In this document: piece by piece, positions 58,053 through 64,000 of the stretch | Layout: each line of letters starts with the position of its first letter | How positions within the stretch are numbered: position 1 is the stretch's first letter | From: Neoceratodus forsteri | Taxonomy: Eukaryota > Chordata > Ceratodontiformes > Ceratodontidae | Direction of reading: 5' to 3' | Length of the DNA: 64,000 bases | NCBI GenBank assembly: GCA_016271365.2 | Contig: CM028129.1 | Location: forward strand, 1,004,413,501 to 1,004,477,500 | Program-made: the position numbers and the translations under genes | The notes under the pieces: generated by a model | Seen by the model: the letters and a program-made list of their open reading frames with translations, nothing else | The model's database searches: none | Told to the model about the DNA's origin: nothing

Positions 58053-58562
58053 GGAGGGGTGGAGGAACAATGGGGAATAATCAAAACAGCCATCACAGAG
58101 GCAACAAGCCTTTGTGGAAAGCAAATCAACAAAACACAACGAAGGAAAAAAATGCTGTGGTTCTCAAAAGAGGTGGCAGGGAAGGTTAAGGAGAAAAGGA
58201 TAGCATTCAGGTTCTAAGGAAACACAGGAGCTTAAAGCAGAAAGAGGCAGAGAAGGCAGTCAGAATAGCAAAGGCACAGACTGAGGAAAGGATAGCCAAC
58301 TCTGTTAAGAAGGGGAATAAGACCTTTTATAGGTACATTAGGGAGTGAAGAAAGACCAAAGGAGGGATACTGAGGCTTAATAAAGGGGAGGGAATGTGGG
58401 CAGAGGTGACAGTGAAAAGCAGGATACTGAACAAATATTTCTGCTCAGTATTCACAAAGGAAAAGGAGGGAGGTACCTAAACCAAACAAGAGAAACACTC
58501 TGAAGACGGGGGTCGATACCAGTCCATTTACAGAAGAAAGGGTTCTGAAAGAACTAATAAAA

Positions 58563-59069
58563 TTGAAGGTGGACAAAGCAATGGGTCCTGATGGGATTCA
58601 CCCAAGAATTCTAAAAGAACTAAGGGTAGAACTAGTGACACCGCTGACTACTCTCTTTAACAAATCAGAGGAGGATGGGGTGGTGCCTGAGGACTGGAGG
58701 AGGGTGAATGTGATTCCTCTTCACAAAAGTGGGAGCAGGACAGAGGCAGGAAACTACAGACCAGTTAGGTTGAACTTAGTGGTAGGGAAAATGATGGAAT
58801 CACTTCTGAAGGAAATAATTGTTGAGTACCTAGGGGCCAGTGGGGCACAGGACCCAAGGCAGCATGGATTCACAATGGGAAGGTTGTGTCAGATGAATCT
58901 AATAGATCTCTTTGACTGGGTGACCAAAGTAGTAGACCAGGGCGGGGCTGTGGACGTGGCCTACCTAGATTTTAGCAAGGCATTTGATACAGTCCCACAC
59001 AAAAGATTAATACACAAGTTAGCCAGCCTTGGAGTGGGTCCCAAGGTGGTAGCCTGGATAAAAAAATAG
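58563..59069 (+). pseudogene. CR1 reverse transcriptase N-terminal half
   Basis: The 168-codon frame shows 'KAMGPDGIHPRILKEL', 'PEDWRRVNVIPLHKSGSR', 'NYRPVRLNLVVGKMMESLLK' (usually NYRPVSLTS), 'RQHGFTMGRLCQMNL' and 'YLDFSKAFDTVPHKRLIHKL' with the first catalytic Asp. It stops at 59069. The region with the second catalytic box lies beyond the LINE insertion at 59178-60065. Confidence 0.88.
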
Positions 59070-59177
59070 GCTAGACAACAGAACACAAAGGGTAGTTGTA
59101 AATGGAGTCCACCGTGAAGAAAGGAGGGTTACTAGCGGGGTACCGCAGGGTTCAGTACTGGAATCTGTCCTTTTTAA

Positions 59178-60065
59178 TTTATTTATTTACTTTATTTATT
59201 TATAAAATTTTGGTGACCGGGTAGGCCCACTGAGCCCCGAGGGTCCTTTTTTCAGGGGCGACCCGGGATAACAATACAAGATAAAATACAGTGAGAAAAA
59301 ACTTTTGATTACATAGGTTGTTCAAGCATAAGGTGGTTACAGACAGTGGTTACAGACTTGGTTATCATCATAACACAGTTTTGCCTTGGTACTACTTGGC
59401 ATAGTGATACACATGAGGTAGCATTGGTCCCTAGGTGTCCAGATACTAGAGGGAGGTACATGGTTGGCTCACCTTTGGGAAGGTTTGATGCAGAAAAAGG
59501 GGAAACCTTAAGAGCTGTGGCAGTGGCATGCACTTGTGGGCAGTATATGGGACTTGAGCCTGGTGCAGAAGTTTGTGAGTGAGGAGGCATCCTGGACTTG
59601 GGGGAGTTTGTTCTGTAGGCTGGGAGCTTGGCAAGAAAAGGATCTGCCGTCAGCATTGGTCCTTACTCTGGGGACTTCTAATAGTTTTCGTTCTGATGTC
59701 CTTAAATTCCTAGGGTTGTGTTTAATGGCTATGGTTCCGGCTATGCTTGGTGGAGCAGAGGGTTTGAGTAGCTTGTAGGCCTGGACAAGCAATGGGTATT
59801 GGAGGCGAACAGCCAATGTGGGCCACCGGAACTGGGCCAGAGTGTCACAGTGGTGACATCACGGGTGGTCTTGGGTAGCGAATTGAGCTATTTTGTTGTA
59901 TAGGATTTGCATCCTGGATACCTCTTGCTTTGCCATGCCCTGTATAATTGGGGCCCCATAGGTCAGGGTATGGAGCAGGACACTTGTCACAGTGGAGAGC
60001 CTGGCCTTAGGGATGAGCTGGTCCCTAAGTCGGTACAAGTTACCGAGTTTGTGATATCTGAGTTA
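59178..60065 (-). mobile_element. LINE fragment nested in the CR1
   Basis: The CR1 reading 'ttttttaat' is interrupted and resumes at 60066 with 'tttataagtgacattacaga' (encoding SDI T). The insert reads on the minus strand. A coding remnant (59816-59508) contains 'RSFSCQAPSLQNKLPQVQDA' and 'SSLTNFCTRLKSHIL', a LINE C-terminus, and the copy ends in an (aata)n tail at 59178-59206. A GC-rich stem-like segment (ccgggtaggcccac..cgacccggga) lies at 59215-59270. The family is different from CR1 and not named here. Confidence 0.75.
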
Positions 60066-61022
60066 ATGTCTTTATAAGTGACATTACAGAGGAACTGGAA
60101 GGAAAAGTATGTCTCTTTGCAGACAACAAAAGATCTGCAACAGGGTTGATACACAAGATGGAGTGGAAAGGATGAGAATGGACTTGGCAAGGTTGGAGGA
60201 ATGGTCAAACGTATGGCAGCTCAGATTCAATGCAAAGAAGTGCAAAGTAATGCACCTGGGAAACAAAAACCCAGGGGAAGAGTACACAATGGGGGTGAGA
60301 TACTGACATCAGTAAAAATGGAAAGGACCTGGGGTAATTATATCAGATGACCTAAGGTGGGTAAGCAATGTGAGAAGGCAGTAAGGAAGGCTGGGGATAC
60401 TGGGATGTATAGGGAGAGGCATTAATAGTAGAAAACAGGAAGTTGTTATTCTCTGTACAGACAGTTGAGTGAGACCCCATCTGGAGTACTGTGTGCGAGT
60501 TCTGGAGACCCCATCTCTGCAAAGACATAGACAGAGTGGAGGCTGTCAGAGAGGCACCAAAATGGTGCAGGGTCTGCACCAGAAGACATATGAAGAAAGA
60601 CTAAAGGAGCTTAATATGTATACCCTGAGGAAAGAAGGAGAGAGGAGACATGATAGAAACTTTGAAGTACCTCAGGGAATCAACAAAGTCCAAGAGGGTA
60701 GTATATTTAGAAACAGAAATGTGCAAGAACAAGGGGGCACAATTTGAAGATAGAGGGGGGACAGCTCAGAGGTAATGTGAGAAAGTATTTTTTCATGGAG
60801 AGGGTTGTGGATGTATGGAACAGCCTCCCTGAGGAGGTCATGGAGTCAAGAACAGTGGGGGAATTCAAGAATGCATGGGACAGACATAAGGCAGTCCTAG
60901 TGGGGGGTAGGAGGAAGTAAGCTGTTGGTTAACTAGGATCTGCAGCTTATCTGTTAGGTAGGAAAATGGGAAGACTAGGTGGGCCAAGTGGTCCTTATCT
61001 GCCATCAAATTCTATGTTTCTA

Positions 61023-62714
61023 TTCACCCTGTCAATCAAACAAGTCCATGTAACCCACTCCCAGGATCTAGGATGTACCTGGAAAAAGTTTTCATAATGC
61101 AGCGTGCCTTTCCCGGTTAAAAAACGTTCAATAAAATGAGAAAGGAATGTGTTTGTTCTTAAACAAAACAATCACTAGTATCTTATCATTTCCAAAAATA
61201 ATTTCATGTGATATTTTTATTTTTGAAAGCTGTAATATTTGAACTGTTAATCATAAAAAGTTATTTTTTTTAATAAAATGAAAACTTGGAGTCCATCAAC
61301 ATGTATAGACCCTGACAATATAGTTCTTCTGTGTTTAATGCATGCATATAGGTGGCAACATAATATGTTGTTAAAAATTACAGCACTTTAAAAATTTAGT
61401 GAACTTTTTTATGTTTTTTTATCTCAATATGAAACATTTTGGTTTTTTTTGATACGTTGTTGCTGTAGTGATACCTTAATAATATATCTACTAAGCTGAC
61501 TCCAGGCTTTAGTTTAAACAAATTCAGTCTCTAACCCTAATGGTTCCAATGTTATCTCATTATAAAGAAAACATATTTTGAAAGGTCCAACTCTGAAACC
61601 GTTAGGGCTAGAAACTTATTTTTTTTAATGAAAGCCTGGGAGTCCAGTCATTCAGAAATTCTGTTGTTGTTATATTGTCATCATATAACAGTAGTAATTA
61701 TGTTATCATTATAGAAACAGGCAGTTTTCTTAAGCTATATCGATGCATATATTTACAACACGCCAGAGTTTTTTTTAAAATAAATGTTATTGATACGCTT
61801 TTTCCATAAAAACAAAGCATATTGATATATTTTTTTATTGTAGACATAGAACATTTCATCAGGGGTTGAAAAAATTACATTTTTTTTTTACAGGTTTTTG
61901 GTATTAGTCCCTGTACTTTAATTATTATCTATATAACTATAATGCCCATAAACATTTATCTCATCCCTTAAATCACATGACACACATTCCAGTCCCTACC
62001 AACAATACCAGTTCTTCCTCTCTTCTGTAGGCTTTGCCTGTGTAAGTATCAGAAGATAATAAAAGCGGGTCTGTTGAAAAGAGCTTACCTCTTGTTAGTC
62101 ACAGGTTGTATCTGGCTAATATGTCTGATTCCCTGTCTTGCAATATAAAGACACAGAGGGATTTGCAGGCATTTTAAAATCCTTTTTATTTTGCCTGTTT
62201 TCCCTCCCTCCCTTTACCCTATTCCTCATTCTGTGCTGTATGTTACTGTATCCTTGGTCAGGCAGGCTACAGTACTTGAGGAGCTACTGAGCATGCTCAG
62301 TTATGTTTTGGAACATAGTGTTCCCATCTGTCCAGATCTTGTCAGGACAGTCTTGGTATGGTGGACTGTATCCTGACACCTGAAAAAAAAACAGGAACAA
62401 GGAAAACTGTCCTGATCAGAAATGAGAAAGAAAATCTTGCTTTCCCTAAGAAGATGCAGAAAACATAAAAATAAAATCCCTCCTCATGAATCTAACTTTT
62501 GGAAATCAATATGAACCAATGAAAACTTTATAGTCTGAGTTTTCAATATTTAGAGAAACAAACTGTTGGAAGGGTCGGCATTAAATAATGTACAGGTGAG
62601 ATTAATATTTATGTATGAAATGTCCTGGTTGATGTGTTTTGGAAGGTAGAAACCTTGTTTGGAAACTACTGTGATGTGATCATTGTCTAACCAGGTGTTT
62701 TGTAATCTCTTCAG
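61023..62714. other. Intronic sequence upstream of the copine exon
   Basis: AT-rich, without recognisable LINE motifs or terminal repeats. Runs of T occur at 61437-61450 and 61880-61890. The open frame at 62191-62376 resembles no protein. The last 30 bases before 62715 form the splice-acceptor region of the exon. Confidence 0.5.
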
Positions 62715-62791
62715 GACTTCCTGGGTCAGGCTTTCTGCACTTTGGGAGAAACCATTGGATCAGCAGGCAGTCGTCTGGAAAAGTCTCTCTC
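62715..62791 (+). CDS. CPNE: Internal exon of a copine gene (C2A domain)
   Basis: The acceptor 'taatctcttcag' precedes the exon and the donor 'c|gtgagt' follows it. The 77-nt exon reads, in the only sensible frame, DFLGQAFCTLGE, a short variable stretch, then GSAGSRLEKSL, ending after two bases of the next codon. This is the end of the first C2 domain of copines, Ca2+-dependent phospholipid-binding cytosolic proteins with two C2 domains and a vWA-like domain. DFLGQ.FCTLGE with GSxGSRLEK is typical of the CPNE5/8/9 group; QAF is more like CPNE5 than CPNE8, from memory. Entry in phase 0 after the preceding '..SKH' exon fits the family. No neighbouring exon was found, so the rest of the window is probably intron. 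Confidence 0.8.
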
Positions 62792-64000
62792 GTGAGTTGT
62801 TGTTCTGTCATTTCTCATTGTAACAACTTCATCTCTTAAAGGGACAAAACAAGCCATTTTCATTATTCACCATGTGGAGAAACAGTACACTTACATTTGT
62901 CTTTGCGAGATTAATATTTATTAGGAAAGGTGAAACTTATCCTATGATCAAAGGCAGAGAAACTGTGAGATAGTCCTGTGAACAGCATACCTAGAACAGC
63001 TCACCCTCCCAAAATAAAGAATTCAACATTCTAACAGACCTACTGTACCACCACTGACCCTCTGTTGAGCAGTGGCACTCCTCAATATTGCAGCATCTTT
63101 CTTTAAATAAGAGAACTTAGGGTTAGAACTTGCATCCCTCAGACTCCAAACCTTTATTTATACAATGACTGATAGAATAACTAGCCAGATAAATACAAGT
63201 ATACAATATATATAAAATATATTTTACAAAATAAACGTTATTGTAACTCATCAAGTTGCAAGTGTGAAAATAAAATGGTATTTTCAGAGAAGTGATGTCC
63301 TTGCCGTGTTATCTTCATAATACTTACGTAATCACTCTGTTGTTTTTTTTTTATACTACATATTAAATAAATGTGATGATGCTTTATTTATTCATTGAAA
63401 ATGTTTCACATGTTAAACCACATGATTGATTTCTGTCAGGTCTTTATAAATTCTGTTACCTAAACAATTGAACAGTATTTCACTGTGCCACTGGTTCCAT
63501 AGTTCACAGAGTTCAATGATGTAAGTCCTTTCTGTGAATTATTTGATACGCTTGTTATGAATCCTTCCTTTAAATTTGTTCTCAATGATTTCTAGATCAG
63601 CTGATATCCAGTTGGATGGCAAGAGTAGCTTGATGCATTAGGCAAGGAAAACACCCAAATTCAGACTTTTAAAAGTTGTATTTTTAATAAGATACTCGGA
63701 TCTGGGTGCCGGGGCCTACCTTGTTCCCATAGTTCTGGCACTGTATAAATTACACAAGTCATGGGTTGTTGAAAATATCACAATTATTTTTATCTGCACA
63801 GTTTGACCTTTATATTGCAGGCCTCAGTTATTTAGACGTCAATGTCTGTAGCTAAAAATAAATGTGATATTTTAAGTCAGATCATGTCTATCCTTTATTT
63901 AGTTATTGTATTTAGAATTCTGCACATCAGGATCATCTCATTTAGGTAAAACACATATTTTAGGTGGGTCCCAGGGATATAACAGCAGCACAGTTTTTAC
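62792..64000. other. Intronic sequence downstream of the copine exon
   Basis: The donor site gtgagt at 62792-62797 opens this intron. AT-rich, with no recognisable gene, LINE or further copine exon up to the window end. The expected next copine exon (with the GVPGKKCGT motif) is not here. Confidence 0.5.

Larger units (their letters stand above)
57020..61022 (+). mobile_element. CR1 LINE copy, longest in the window
   Basis: The plus-strand copy has the endonuclease nearly from its start ('MMSTNAHSLCNKLPELVALM', 'DIVAVTETWY', 'GVIYRPPSQGEG', 'ILLMGDLNMPDVNWS', 'GTSNHQTVWF', where SDH is changed to SNH). Reverse transcriptase follows (58563-59069), then an interruption at 59178-60065, then the rest of the ORF ('VCLFADNKRSAT', FADD changed to FADN). 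The 3' end is ccatcaaattctatgtttct. Stops and frameshifts split all domains. It adjoins the L2 copy at about 57000. Confidence 0.9.

Noticed and set aside
62191..62376. Possible upstream copine exon
   Set aside because: The translation does not resemble the copine segment expected before DFLGQ, and no matching donor site at the right phase was seen.

Overview
The window looks like the repeat-filled intron of one vertebrate host gene. The only host coding sequence I can recognise is a 77-nt exon at 62715-62791 (+). It has a good splice acceptor and donor and encodes the 'DFLGQ..CTLGE' part of the first C2 domain of a copine (CPNE5/8/9 group). Almost everything else is transposon fossils, satellites and unassigned AT-rich intronic sequence. 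There are no rRNA genes, functional tRNA genes, CRISPR arrays or bacterial-style operons. Abundant CR1 and L2 LINEs, TTAA-flanked Kolobok/T2-type hairpins (TTAAAGG termini), a CORE/MIR-like SINE and a Gmr1-type Ty3/gypsy element together suggest an amphibian or another non-mammalian, non-avian sarcopterygian. The lineage is an inference.

Layout. 1-5.9 kb: AT-rich sequence, an 86-bp tandem duplication, three minisatellites and a possible old LTR. 5.95-8.6 kb: a 2.6-kb satellite of ~23-bp units interrupted by a SINE. 10.8-13.2 kb: an L2 LINE (-) with an intact YADD motif. 14.0-16.4 kb: four tandem tRNA-like units of ~210 bp split by a CR1. 16.8-18.9 kb: a foldback transposon with a 44-bp perfect palindrome at its centre and a LINE tail inserted in one arm. 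19-23.4 kb: LINE 3' ends, a tetranucleotide microsatellite and more minisatellites.

23.5-33.0 kb: the most notable element, a nearly complete Ty3/gypsy retrotransposon on the minus strand. Its LTRs (23515-25677 and 30464-32953) are bounded by TG..CA-type ends and a 5-bp target duplication (ATCCT on both sides). Gag shows a SCAN-like capsid region and a CCHC knuckle. The pol order is protease - integrase - RT - RNase H, the Ty1/copia order, which is diagnostic of Gmr1-like elements. Each LTR carries its own later insertion: a CR1 tail in the left copy and a 609-bp tRNA-headed retroposon with 12-bp duplications in the right copy.

33-44.8 kb: a MIR-like SINE, a CR1, a second foldback element related to the first, and a broken BED zinc-finger/coiled-coil coding region. 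44.8-47.9 kb: a TTAA hairpin element split by an L2/Rex-like LINE. 49.2-51.8 kb: a CR1 (-). 53.0-57.0 kb: an L2 (-) carrying an 818-bp TTAA hairpin element inside its ORF. 57.0-61.0 kb: the longest CR1 (+), itself interrupted by another LINE. 61-64 kb: quieter intronic sequence with the copine exon. The nesting gives a relative insertion history. None of the transposon ORFs looks intact enough to be active.
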